Below, one piece after another: positions 8,411 to 16,364 of a stretch of DNA of 64,000 nucleotides. Numbering within the stretch: the first letter of the stretch is position 1; each line of letters starts with the position of its first letter. The DNA comes from an uncultured Eggerthellaceae bacterium (GTDB lineage: Bacteria; Actinomycetota; Coriobacteriia; Coriobacteriales; Eggerthellaceae). The notes beneath the pieces were generated by a model, which made no database searches, was not told where the DNA came from, and worked only from the letters and a program-made list of their open reading frames with translations. Position numbers and translations under genes: made by a program. The DNA lies in contig CAJTVP010000002.1 of NCBI GenBank assembly GCA_910580205.1, positions 1 to 64,000 on the forward strand, in the 5' to 3' direction.

Positions 8411-10180
8411 ATGCTCATCATTCCGATAGGTTTTTTGATCTTGGTCTGCAATGCTGGTCTGACCGCTCTTTCATACCGTTCGCTCAACAAGGATGCTGCT
8501 GGCGAAGGCGAAGCGCGGCCGTCCAGACTGCTCCGTTTTTTGCCGGATACGCGTCCTGCTCGCATCATTCTGTTCGCCATCGTCTTGATCATCTGCTGGT
8601 CTCCGTATCTGGTAGCCGTATTTCCCGGCACCATCTACAACGATACTGCCGTGCAAATGCAGCAAATCTATCCAGAAGCCCATCCTCTTGATGTGCTGTC
8701 CGGAGGGAATATCCAGCTTGAGTCAGATGAGATCCAGAGAGACTATGGTTCCTTGAAAGAGGATGTTGTGAAATCAAAGCAGTATCATCTCACTGATGCT
8801 TGGCTGGTTGATCATCATCCTTTCGCGCTCACATTGCTCTATGGCGGGTTGGCAAGCGCGTCGGATGCTTTGTTCGGAAATTGGATGCCCGCACTGGCGT
8901 TCCTTATGATCATTCAAACCCTGGTCCTGGCGTTGGAGCTTGCCTATTGCACTGCGTATCTGCGGAAGCGGGCCGCTCCTCCTTCGCTCTGCCTGACAGG
9001 GTTCCTTTTCTTCTGTTTCCTTCCCTTCATCCCCCTTGCAGCAAGCCTCATCGTCAAAGATACGGCGTTCACCCTTCTCTTCATCCCTTGGTTCTTGATG
9101 CTTGCTGATTGCCTTTTCATGCAAGGCGAATGCTTCTTGCGCAAACGGCGCATGATCGGCTTCATCTTGCTTGCGGTGGGGATGTGCTTGACAAAGAAAA
9201 CCGGGGTGTACGTGGTCTGTGTGACGGCGTTGTTCGGTATAGCCCTGTTCGCGGTTCGCATTTGGCGCGCGAAGAGAGCCGCCAAGGCTACGGACGCTCT
9301 CAGCCTTGATGAATCGGCTTCATTGAAGAGCGCTCTCCATACGGGGAACGGCGCATCGGCGTTGGCTTTCTTGTTGCAAGGTGGCATCTGCGCGCTTTTG
9401 ATGTTTGTCATCGTGCCGGGAATCATCTTCCCTTGGCTCAACATTTCTCCCGGTGGACGCCAAGAGATGTTAGGCACGCTTTTCCAGCAGACAGCACGGG
9501 TATATAGCGATCATGGGAAAGATGCCATGACGCCGGAGGAGCGCAAGGCCATAGCAGGGGTCATGAGAACCACTGATCTGGAATGGACTTACTCTCCTGC
9601 ATCTACGGATAAAGTCAAGATAGGGCATTACCTTGATGCCTCTGACGAGCAGATGCGCGACTATCTTGACGCCTATGGGAAGATAGGGCTGCGATACCCA
9701 GACTCTTATGCCGCATCCATCGTCTGCACCGCAGCGGGGTATCTTTCACCTGTCGAACCTTACGATCCCGCCCTGGAGTTGATGGCTTGGGATCTTGCAT
9801 TCGATGAAGAACGGGAGGTGCTTTGGCCTATCCAGGGAACGGGACCCCTTCGCGAAGCGGTTCAGGCGTTCCTGGTTTTCTGGAACAACGTGCCCATCCT
9901 CAACTTGCTGTTGCGTGGTGTGACGTACTGCTTGTGGGTGCCGCTGGCGCTGCTGTTCTTTTGTGTGCGGAACAGGCTCAAAGGTGGTTTCTTGTTCGTG
10001 CCCTGGGCCATGGTGGCGCTGTTCTGCATTCTCGGGCCTGAATACCAGGTGAGATACTTCTTTCCGCTCATCATGCTGGCGCCGGTATTGCTGGGCATGA
10101 TGGTTGCTCTGGCGAAGCAGGCGTTCAAAGAGCGCGGGGATAAGCAGCGTTCGTTGGACGCTTCGCAGGCGCGCATCTGA
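8411..10180 (+). CDS. DUF6020-like polytopic membrane protein (N-terminus interrupted)
   Basis: A 589-residue reading frame with about 12 TM segments and the family pattern FPGTIYND near residue 75 and VDHHPFALTL near residue 135. It resembles the gene at 85-1938 in layout. The first usable ATG after the upstream amber codon is 8411, but it lies inside what looks like the second TM helix and has no Shine-Dalgarno sequence. The native protein probably began at 8216 or 8246. Either the gene is newly broken, or it is read through, or the base is a sequencing error; the long downstream frame shows little decay. The role is probably in envelope glycosylation, like its neighbours. Confidence 0.7.
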   Translation: MLIIPIGFLILVCNAGLTALSYRSLNKDAAGEGEARPSRLLRFLPDTRPARIILFAIVLIICWSPYLVAVFPGTIYNDTAVQMQQIYPEAHPLDVLSGGNIQLESDEIQRDYGSLKEDVVKSKQYHLTDAWLVDHHPFALTLLYGGLASASDALFGNWMPALAFLMIIQTLVLALELAYCTAYLRKRAAPPSLCLTGFLFFCFLPFIPLAASLIVKDTAFTLLFIPWFLMLADCLFMQGECFLRKRRMIGFILLAVGMCLTKKTGVYVVCVTALFGIALFAVRIWRAKRAAKATDALSLDESASLKSALHTGNGASALAFLLQGGICALLMFVIVPGIIFPWLNISPGGRQEMLGTLFQQTARVYSDHGKDAMTPEERKAIAGVMRTTDLEWTYSPASTDKVKIGHYLDASDEQMRDYLDAYGKIGLRYPDSYAASIVCTAAGYLSPVEPYDPALELMAWDLAFDEEREVLWPIQGTGPLREAVQAFLVFWNNVPILNLLLRGVTYCLWVPLALLFFCVRNRLKGGFLFVPWAMVALFCILGPEYQVRYFFPLIMLAPVLLGMMVALAKQAFKERGDKQRSLDASQARI

Positions 10181-10261
10181 TCTTGATGGGTGCTCTTTCG
10201 CTCGTTGCTTCGAAATCACCTGCTGCGTCAAGCTGCCTGTTAACGCATGTCTGATCAAGGG

Positions 10262-10918
10262 TTACGAAAAAGACCAATCAAATGGAAGGACGTAATACAC
10301 CACGCGCCCTATGAGCGTGATGGTCTCGGTTCCTTCTAGGCCATAGTCGTATGTGACCGGCTTGAAAGTGGGATCAGATGAATCAGGAATGAGCTCAAAG
10401 CCGTTATTCAAGGGTTTCACGCGTTTGACGGTAGCATCATGCCCATTGATGCAAACAGCATAGGGTTGTCCTGGATGATCGACGCTTTCACAAGGATCTA
10501 TCATCGCATAGCATCCGTTAGGGAGGATGCGGTTCATGCTCTCACCCTTGATCGTGAGAAGAAACGCATTCGGATACTCGTTGGCTACTTCTTCAGGTAC
10601 AGGATGAGTGCCATCTATTTCTATCATCTCTATGGGTACACCAGCGGCGATGGAGCCGTAGAGAGGAAGATCAACGTGGTTGCCTGATACGGCCTTTTTG
10701 ACTTTCAGCTCGCGAAAGCCTTCCAGTTTGGCGGTATCCCAATCAATATTGAGCGTACGGTAAATCTTGTCGGTCAGTTCTGTACGCGTATTGCGCATGC
10801 CTCTCTCGAGTGCACTGTATAGAGAAGAGGCTGGCACGCCAATGCGCTCAGCGAATTTGGTCACGCTGCCATATTCTTCTTTTATCAGTTGCTTCAAAGA
10901 GTTTTCCAAGGTTTTCAT
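10262..10918 (-). CDS. Phage CI-type repressor, XRE HTH plus S24 peptidase
   Basis: A 218-residue repressor. The N-terminal helix-turn-helix spans about residues 18-62 (SVTKFAERIGVPASSLYSAL). The LexA/S24 self-cleavage domain has Ser127 in IKGESMNR and Lys165 in DATVKRV as the catalytic pair. Ala92-Gly93 is a plausible cleavage bond. By family knowledge it keeps the lytic promoter silent and is cleaved on RecA activation. The ATG at 10918 is chosen because AAGGAGG lies just upstream on the minus strand; the longer reading frame has no such site. It is divergent from the sigma-like gene at 11098 across an AT-rich 180-bp control region. Confidence 0.88.
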   Translation of the reverse strand: MKTLENSLKQLIKEEYGSVTKFAERIGVPASSLYSALERGMRNTRTELTDKIYRTLNIDWDTAKLEGFRELKVKKAVSGNHVDLPLYGSIAAGVPIEMIEIDGTHPVPEEVANEYPNAFLLTIKGESMNRILPNGCYAMIDPCESVDHPGQPYAVCINGHDATVKRVKPLNNGFELIPDSSDPTFKPVTYDYGLEGTETITLIGRVVYYVLPFDWSFS

Positions 10919-11097
10919 GCAAGCCTCCTTGTACGAAGTCTCACGAACAATTCTACATATTTTCATAAAATCGAACAAGAAAGGAGGTATATTACGAAAT
11001 ATCATAATTATGTTGAAGAAATCGTTATAAGGGGTAGCGGGGTGCGCTGACGCAAAAACCCGCGGCAAGACACATCATGCAACCCGAAGGAGCCGCT
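10919..11097. promoter_or_regulatory. Divergent control region of the prophage remnant
   Basis: A markedly AT-rich stretch between repressor and activator. Several related half-sites occur here (CGAACAATTC, CGAACAAG, ACGAAGTC, ACGAAATA), which are candidates for CI operators. A strong AAAGGAGG near 10980 is not followed by a usable start codon. Confidence 0.4.
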
Positions 11098-11562
11098 ATG
11101 CATCCAACTACTAAAGGCAAGAGCAGCAAACGTGCATGCGTTGAGCGCTATCTATCCTCTCTGCGCTCCCTGCAAAGAGAGGCGCAATTCAAAGAGGAGC
11201 GCATTGAGAAACTTCGGTCTGTCGCTGAAGGTTTACGGTCCGTCGTTCAAGAGCGGGTAACTGGAGGCGCAAAACGCGATCTTGCGGACATTGAGAGCGA
11301 GCTGGAAGTGTTGGCAGATGAATATGCTGGAGACCTTGCGAAGTTCGCCGCAGAAATCGCAGAGGGTTACCGCATATGTCCCACATCAGATACAGCGCGC
11401 TATGTTTGTTGGTTGCACTGGGCTGAGGGAAGAACATGGAGTGAGGTTGCGGATAAGGTGGGTTACAGCTGCGAATACGTGAAGAGAGAGCTATGTGACC
11501 AGGGCATCTGCGCGATATATGATGACATGCCGGACCATTGGCGACCAAGTTTTTCGCGGTGA
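11098..11562 (+). CDS. Phage sigma-like late transcription regulator (DUF1492/ArpU-like)
   Basis: A 154-residue protein. A coiled N-terminal half is followed by a sigma-region-4-like helix-turn-helix near residues 105-140 (RTWSEVADKVGYSCEYVKREL) and the terminal YDDMPDHWR motif. This end motif is one I recognise from DUF1492/ArpU-type phage proteins that usually precede the terminase genes and switch on late transcription. Here no terminase follows. The ATG at 11098 has GAAGGAG seven bases upstream; an earlier ATG at 11077 has none. The likely target is the repeat/-10 region at 11574-11608. Confidence 0.65.
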   Translation: MHPTTKGKSSKRACVERYLSSLRSLQREAQFKEERIEKLRSVAEGLRSVVQERVTGGAKRDLADIESELEVLADEYAGDLAKFAAEIAEGYRICPTSDTARYVCWLHWAEGRTWSEVADKVGYSCEYVKRELCDQGICAIYDDMPDHWRPSFSR

Positions 11563-11573
11563 AGTTCGCGAAC

Positions 11574-11608
11574 ATCCCCCACCATCCCCCATCTTCATTT
11601 GCTATGGT
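11574..11608 (+). promoter_or_regulatory. Candidate phage late promoter
   Basis: Two ATCCCCC repeats ten bases apart (11574-11580, 11584-11590) cover the -35 position of an extended -10, TG-C-TATGGT (11600-11608). There is no consensus -35. The layout fits activation by the sigma-like protein encoded immediately upstream. Confidence 0.45.
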
Positions 11609-11636
11609 GTATTCAGTCGAAGATGACGATGGATGC

Positions 11637-11665
11637 AAAGCCGTTCCGCAAAGGAGCGGCTTTTT
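11637..11665 (+). terminator. Intrinsic terminator
   Basis: AAAGCCG and CGGCTTT arms (with an inner CC/GG pair) are followed by a T tract. Confidence 0.6.
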
Positions 11666-11741
11666 CATGTTCCAGGACAGGCCTTGTCGTCATTTTCGCG
11701 GCAGCAAACATCGTTGAATCGTCAGAAAAGGAGGAGATTTC

Positions 11742-11762
11742 ATGCCAAACAGTCCGCCGTGA
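11742..11762 (+). other. Six-codon reading frame with a very strong Shine-Dalgarno
   Basis: AAAGGAGGAG sits five to six bases before an ATG that codes only M-P-N-S-P-P before TGA. It may be the 5' stub of a phage gene lost in a deletion, or a leader peptide ahead of the terminator at 11838. Confidence 0.35.
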
Positions 11763-11837
11763 GTGAACAGCTCTTTCTGAGTTGATTGACCAGAAGAGGG
11801 GAGACAATCGAAAAACAGCATCGAAGGAAGTGAAACA

Positions 11838-11859
11838 GCGGCCGAGAGGCCGCATTTTT
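11838..11859 (+). terminator. Intrinsic terminator upstream of the tail genes
   Basis: A perfect GCGGCC-GAGA-GGCCGC hairpin followed by ATTTTT. It ends just before the Shine-Dalgarno of the next gene, so reading from the late promoter should need read-through. Confidence 0.75.
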
Positions 11860-11874
11860 ATGCAAGGAGGCCTG

Positions 11875-12183
11875 ATGGCTATCAATGATCTTACGCCCGA
11901 AAAAATGGAATTGCAAAACACTGATTACCAAGCGACCAAAACCTCACAACAGATGGTGGAAGAGGCAAACGATGAAGCGGTGATTGATTGGGCGCGTTTG
12001 AAAACTGACCTCGCCTGCTTCATTGACGATTTGGAGACGGCAGTGAACGCCGCCATTTCAAATGCCGATGCTGCAGCCGCGCGTGCCAATGCTGCTGCTG
12101 ACAAAGTGGCTGACATTGAAACAATCGATGATGCGACAGCGGTGGCATTTATCGAATCGCTTTTTGAAAAGAAAGGAGAATGA
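11875..12183 (+). CDS. Small phage structural-region protein, unknown function
   Basis: A 102-residue protein. Residues 40-85 are Ala-rich with heptad character (NAAISNADAAAARANAAADKVAD), likely a coiled coil. It has no TM segment. AAGGAGG stands five bases before the ATG, and the last codons overlap the start region of the next gene. Small coiled-coil proteins of this kind often precede tail-fibre or receptor-binding genes in Gram-positive phages; that role is inferred from position only. Confidence 0.6.
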   Translation: MAINDLTPEKMELQNTDYQATKTSQQMVEEANDEAVIDWARLKTDLACFIDDLETAVNAAISNADAAAARANAAADKVADIETIDDATAVAFIESLFEKKGE

Positions 12184-12185
12184 AC

Positions 12186-13763
12186 ATGACTGGATCTCTT
12201 ACGCCCGAGAATGAGAAACTGCTCAAATATGGAACCGCAAAGAAGATGTTCGCCAAATACAAAGAGCTGTCATCCAACTGTGATGCGCCTAAGCCTTTCT
12301 TTGATTCGGAGACTGGACGATATACGAATGAAAGCATTCAAGCATGGATGGATCATTACGCAGACGGATTGATTTACGGCGTTCAAGTGCCGCTGTATTC
12401 GTTTTCAACAGGGACGGATGCTGTCAAAACCGACGCAAATGAAGGACTCGTGTTGGAGCCGTCAACGAACGATGTGGCGGGGCGCAATGATTATGTGGAC
12501 AAGAAGCTGTTCTGGTGCACCCGCGTGAATGGTGGAGTGGATGCTGATGGGATGCCATATGTGACCGCCATTGAGGGGATGGATGATCGATTCAGTGCAA
12601 CAGAAGCGAATACATGGGCGCTCACCCCTGTTTATTACGCCAAATACACTGAAACAGATAAGTATGTCTGGCAGCAGTATTCCGATATGCAGATTGAAGG
12701 TTATGTAGCCTGCGCTGGCGCCTATACCTCCAACAATGTGCTGCGTCCGTATATTCTGCGTGCTTGTTACATGGACAGCGATGGAAACTGCACGTCTAAA
12801 AGCGGAACGCTGCCGTCATCAGGCACGCATGCTAGCGTGGAGAGTTGGTTCAGGCATTCTCTCGGCAACGATTTCCATACTTCCAGGATGCGTTATGACG
12901 ATGGCGTGACGTTCCTGACCTATGGAGACGTTACATATCAAACAGAATTCATGCAGCTCATGTTGGGCGTGAAAGCGCCAAAGTCTGTTGCGCATGGGTG
13001 CATTGATTATCTGCATCAATGCCAGACAATCGCAGAAAGCCTTGGCCATGAAGTCAGGATAAGTGCAGTTGATGGAGCGAAGTTTCGGGTTGGATCTTAT
13101 GTGGGTCTTGGTACAAGCAGCCAATATGGGTCTCCTAACCATTGCTCTATCAAAAACGCGGTCCGCGTCGCTGCGGTTGAGGTGTTGGAGGATGATGCAG
13201 TGCTGACGCTTGAATCAGATGATGACATCTATACTGTGCCGGGTAATTGGCTGTCAACGAGTTGGTATCGCAATGGATCATGCGACGATATTCTTGGCAC
13301 CTATGGTTGCTTCGATATGGAAGGTTTGACGGATGATAAAGCTCCGTTCCGTTTTCAGAACATCGAATGGCAGCTTGGCTTGTACGAGGTTCTGGCTAAT
13401 ACCTATCTTGATGAATATAGCGTTTACATTGCACCAGATGTAAACGCTTGCAGCGGTATCAACAGGGAAGAAGGTTGGTACAACATCGGGAACGCTGCCG
13501 CAGATAGTGGATATATCAAGGACTACAAGACGTCTCATGGTGTTAGGTTCCCACGCGCTGTAGGCGCTACATCGACGACCGGTTTCATGACGCACTATTG
13601 GCCGAATGTAGGCCTGAGAGAATGGGCTGTAGGGGGCTATATTGAAAGCGGTTCAGCTGAGTCGGGCGTAGGCTGTGTAAGCGCATGGGATGACATAAAT
13701 GCATACACTTTTTACTATGGCGGCCGTGCATCCGCGATCGGTCACTCAGCTTTAGCTGAATAA
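12186..13763 (+). CDS. Phage tail-associated/receptor-binding-like protein
   Basis: A 525-residue protein lacking a signal peptide or TM segment. The N-terminal part is specific to its group. The central part is rich in aromatic residues and beta strands. The C-terminal ~100 residues (WYNIGNAAADSGYIKDY, GVRFPRAVG, LREWAVGGYIESGS, FYYGGRASA) loosely resemble the C-type-lectin/SUMF1-like ends of phage receptor-binding proteins. Just downstream come holin-like and lysin genes, the usual order at the end of a tail module. ATG 12186 is preferred because AAAGGAGA is seven bases upstream; ATG 12180 is too close to it. The exact function is not recognised. Confidence 0.6.
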   Translation: MTGSLTPENEKLLKYGTAKKMFAKYKELSSNCDAPKPFFDSETGRYTNESIQAWMDHYADGLIYGVQVPLYSFSTGTDAVKTDANEGLVLEPSTNDVAGRNDYVDKKLFWCTRVNGGVDADGMPYVTAIEGMDDRFSATEANTWALTPVYYAKYTETDKYVWQQYSDMQIEGYVACAGAYTSNNVLRPYILRACYMDSDGNCTSKSGTLPSSGTHASVESWFRHSLGNDFHTSRMRYDDGVTFLTYGDVTYQTEFMQLMLGVKAPKSVAHGCIDYLHQCQTIAESLGHEVRISAVDGAKFRVGSYVGLGTSSQYGSPNHCSIKNAVRVAAVEVLEDDAVLTLESDDDIYTVPGNWLSTSWYRNGSCDDILGTYGCFDMEGLTDDKAPFRFQNIEWQLGLYEVLANTYLDEYSVYIAPDVNACSGINREEGWYNIGNAAADSGYIKDYKTSHGVRFPRAVGATSTTGFMTHYWPNVGLREWAVGGYIESGSAESGVGCVSAWDDINAYTFYYGGRASAIGHSALAE

Positions 13764-13791
13764 CGCGAAACCAACAAGAAAGGAAATAACG

Positions 13792-14145
13792 ATGCAGATG
13801 GAGGCCTGGCTCCTGGCAGCGGCGGGGTGGCTTTTGGCCCCCATCTGCTCTGCGCTCATCGTCGCAGTCCGGGACAAGGCATTGCAAAACAGGGCTCTCA
13901 AAGAGCGGCTGACGCAAAAGAAGAGCCAGCATGATGAGCTGATAGACAAGAGCATGAAGGTGCTGCTCAGGCGAGAGCTGGTAGATGCCTATCGTGACCA
14001 TGTTACAGCTGGAGTCCCTCTCACGGTCGAGCGCTTCCATGAGATCACAGAGGTGCATGCGGCTTATAACGACTTTGGTGGCAACGGTACCGGAGATGCG
14101 ATGTATGAGGCCATAGCGGACAAGCAAATTCATATCATCAAGTAA
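13792..14145 (+). CDS. Phage membrane protein, holin-associated type
   Basis: A 117-residue protein with one N-terminal TM helix (residues 5-26), a charged coiled stretch, then LRRELVDAYRDHVTAGV and YNDFGGNGTGDAMYE. The LL.R.LI.AY...Y..G and YH.LGGNG pattern is familiar from small phage proteins next to holins. AAAGGAAA precedes the ATG. It probably acts with the next gene in host lysis. Confidence 0.6.
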   Translation: MQMEAWLLAAAGWLLAPICSALIVAVRDKALQNRALKERLTQKKSQHDELIDKSMKVLLRRELVDAYRDHVTAGVPLTVERFHEITEVHAAYNDFGGNGTGDAMYEAIADKQIHIIK

Positions 14146-14161
14146 AAGGAGGATGAATCGA

Positions 14162-14398
14162 ATGAACACCATTCGAAAGGCTTCTGAGAGCTTCGTAGCC
14201 TGGTGCGCCGATGGAAGTCCAGCAGCGCGTTTGGAGCGCACGATCGCTCAAGGTGTCATAGGTGTAGCCATCGGGGCGCTCTCTGAGATGGCTGGTGCAC
14301 CTGAATGGGTGCAGATGGGCGTGGCCCCTATCATCATGGCCGTGTTGGCGCCGCTCCAAGCGCAGCTTGGAGAATCAATTGAAAAGAGTGCCCGATGA
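14162..14398 (+). CDS. Holin-like small membrane protein
   Basis: A 78-residue protein with one or two hydrophobic segments (about residues 25-65, IAQGVIGVAIGALSEMAG and VAPIIMAVLAPL) and charged ends. Size, topology and position directly before the endolysin support a holin. ATG 14162 has AAAGGAGG nine bases upstream; ATG 14153 abuts the Shine-Dalgarno. The stop overlaps the endolysin start (ATGA). Confidence 0.6.
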   Translation: MNTIRKASESFVAWCADGSPAARLERTIAQGVIGVAIGALSEMAGAPEWVQMGVAPIIMAVLAPLQAQLGESIEKSAR

Positions 14399-15215
14399 CG
14401 GCCTCTCTTGCTGCATTCGTAGGGGCTATGCGGAAGGCTTGCGATGAATGGAGTCTGGGATACGATCAATCTAACCGCTGGGATATTCGTGACGGTGGAG
14501 AATGCGATTGCTCAAGCTTGATCATTTGGGCGCTCAAACAAGGCGGGTTCGATGTAGGAAGCGCTTCCTATACAGGAGACCTCTCTGAAAACCTGACCGC
14601 GCGTGGTTGGGAGCGGATCCTGCCGAATGGGCAGCTACAAGTGGGGGACATTTTGCTTAACGACGCTTACCATGCAGCTGTTTGCACAGCTCCCGGAATG
14701 ATGTCTTATGCGTCCCTGAATGAAACAGGGAGCATTTCTGAGGGTGAATCAGGAGATCAAACGGGGCGCGAAACACGCACGGTTGCAGGCTTTGCCTATT
14801 CACGGGGATGGAATTGCTATTTGCGCTACACAAAAGAAGGGGGTGGCACCAGCGATACGCCAAAGGCGAGCGAAGCGCTTGTTGTGGATGGCTGGTGGGG
14901 CCGGCTACCACTCATGCACTGCAAGCAGTTCTTGGCACCGTGCAGGATGGATTCATTTCTGGACAGAGCGCAAAAGATATGGCTACAGTGAATAGAGGGG
15001 GTTTGCAATCGGGTGCTTGGCACACGGGTCATGGTGGATCCCATGTGATCCGGGCGTTGCAGCATAAACTCCAAGTGGATGCAGACGGATGCTTTGGCGT
15101 GAGAACCTGCCGGGCATTACAAGCACGTCTTGGAACAGTCGTTGATGGTTATGTTTCGGCACCATCGAATATGGTGCGCGAATTGCAATGGCAACTCAAT
15201 TTGAAGAGGCGTTGA
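14395..15215 (+). pseudogene. Phage endolysin, NlpC/P60-type plus two cell-wall-binding repeats, frameshifted
   Basis: The first frame (14395-14991) codes a cysteine peptidase domain: LGYDQSNRWD, Cys39 in GECDCSS and His93 in DAYHAAV fit an NlpC/P60-like amidase/endopeptidase. It then runs to VVDGWWG. At the four-G run 14897-14900 the frame changes by -1. The new frame continues with PATTHALQAVLGTVQDG and, after a linker, a second unit DADGCFGVRTCRALQARLG. These are two peptidoglycan-binding (PG_binding_1-like) repeats, and they reach a stop at 15213-15215. A fifth G would restore the frame, so one base was lost from a G run or the sequence is in error. Without it the protein ends in an unrelated tail and lacks its wall anchor. 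Confidence 0.7.
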
Positions 15216-15496
15216 TGGGGTGATGCGGCGCGGTACCAAGGATGTCGCATGAAACCCGACGCGGCGTTATGGTGATTCAAGCTGCGACGTTCACACGATC
15301 CCCCACAACTCTCTAGGTCAATAAAGAGCTTCATACGGGCATTATGGAGAAGATGTGAATAAATTGACTGCAAAATGTGATGCACTTTTGAAGGAAATTG
15401 TGGATTTGTTGCTGAGGTGTATACAAGCCGCTGCTGAACCGGTATAAATAGCGTCGGTTGTTAAGAATGGTCAAAACATCAAAAGGAGGAACGACC
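15216..15496. other. Right edge of the prophage remnant and leader of the surface locus
   Basis: No gene is seen. The phage-like sequence ends somewhere before 15300. No direct repeat matching the left side (10181-10261) could be found by eye. TATACA (15420-15425), 17 bases, then TATAAA (15443-15448) is a fair promoter for the secreted protein gene at 15497. Confidence 0.4.
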
Positions 15497-16084
15497 ATGA
15501 AACTGACGAAAATGGCAGGCGCATTCGCTCTGACCGCCGCTATGGCTATGACCGCGGTTCCCGCGTTCGCAGCTGTTGGCGTTGACAACGAAGAGCTGTT
15601 CACTACCACGGGCAACGGCAGCAACGCTACCGGCACCCAGACCACTGTGGTCGAGGCTGAAGCGGTCAACACGCAGCTGATGGCCACCATCCCCACCAAG
15701 GTCGCTATCGTCATCCCGTCTTCTGGCACGGGTGCCATCGTGGCTCCTCAGGCTTCTGCCTACAAGATCACCAACACCGGTACCTCCAACGCTATCCAGC
15801 TGAAGTCCGTCCAGTCCACTGCTGGCCTGTTCTCTCTGTCCACGGGTACCGACAATGCTAAGAGCTTGGCGCTGAAGCTGGATGCTGGCACGTGGGAGGG
15901 CATCGCTCTTGATGGTTCTCTGAAGAATGCCCAGGGCGCCAACATGGTCAACATCGCTGCCAACAATGGCACTTTGGGTCTGCGCCTGTATGGTAATGCC
16001 AACTCTGGCGCTACGCCGCTCACCTCTGACAATCTGACCTCTGCGGTCATGACCATCACCTACACCATCGGCCTTCCGGCGTAG
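15497..16084 (+). CDS. Small secreted beta-rich surface protein
   Basis: A 195-residue precursor. A signal peptide covers residues 1-25 and ends AFA. The mature part is Ala/Gly/Thr/Ser-rich with alternating strands (IPTKVAIVIPSSGTG, YKITNTGTSNAIQLKSV, AVMTITYTIGL). It has no sortase motif or TM anchor. The pattern recalls WxL/camelysin-like small secreted proteins that occur beside membrane-anchored beta-sandwich proteins. The gene precedes such a protein (16365) and a giant adhesin (17114), and its codon choice (GCT, GGT, TCC, CTG) suggests strong expression. AAAAGGAGG lies seven bases before the ATG; the longer frame upstream has no ribosome site. Confidence 0.7.
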   Translation: MKLTKMAGAFALTAAMAMTAVPAFAAVGVDNEELFTTTGNGSNATGTQTTVVEAEAVNTQLMATIPTKVAIVIPSSGTGAIVAPQASAYKITNTGTSNAIQLKSVQSTAGLFSLSTGTDNAKSLALKLDAGTWEGIALDGSLKNAQGANMVNIAANNGTLGLRLYGNANSGATPLTSDNLTSAVMTITYTIGLPA

Positions 16085-16155
16085 TTTAGGGGAGATGCAG
16101 CAGTCATTGACTGAGCACTGAAGCCGCACAGGATCTTACAGATTCAGTTCGGATG

Positions 16156-16188
16156 GAAGGGGCGGCCGAATGCACCGCCCCTTCTTTT
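16156..16188 (+). terminator. Intrinsic terminator
   Basis: A perfect 10-bp hairpin, GAAGGGGCGG / CCGCCCCTTC, followed by TTTT. It closes the secreted-protein transcript. Confidence 0.8.
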
Positions 16189-16301
16189 GTGAAGAAGCTC
16201 GGCCATTGCAGGAGAAGTCAGACCTACCAGCTTGTCAGGCAAGGCGCATGCGGTTGAAGCATGGGGAATTTCAAGGAATCTTTCCCCTTTCGGTGAAACC
16301 T

Positions 16302-16310
16302 TGCTAGAAT
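16302..16310 (+). promoter_or_regulatory. Extended -10 promoter
   Basis: TG-C-TAGAAT, about 55 bases before the ATG at 16365. No good -35. Confidence 0.35.
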
Positions 16311-16364
16311 GTGCAGAACGGTTATCTGTGCAAGCGCGCTTGCCTTGACTGATTGGAACGAGAA

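Larger units (their letters stand above)
11563..11874 (+). other. Non-coding junction inside the prophage remnant
   Basis: This 312-bp stretch has a candidate late promoter (11574-11608), a terminator (11637-11665), a six-codon reading frame with a strong Shine-Dalgarno (11742-11762) and a second terminator (11838-11859). In intact phages of this type the packaging and head genes sit here, so this is the probable deletion joint. Confidence 0.5.

Noticed and set aside
11742..11762. A conserved six-residue phage peptide
   Set aside because: It was kept only as a low-confidence stub. Nothing apart from the strong ribosome site supports a functional peptide.
13440..13763. Active diversity-generating retroelement
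   Set aside because: No reverse transcriptase gene or template repeat was found in the window.
10262..15215. Tailocin (phage-tail-like bacteriocin)
   Set aside because: No tail tube, sheath, tape-measure or baseplate genes are present; only the tail-tip, holin and lysin end remains.
10181..15496. attL/attR of the prophage remnant
   Set aside because: No matching direct repeat was found by eye between the left (10181-10261) and right (15216-15496) flanks, and no tRNA gene adjoins.
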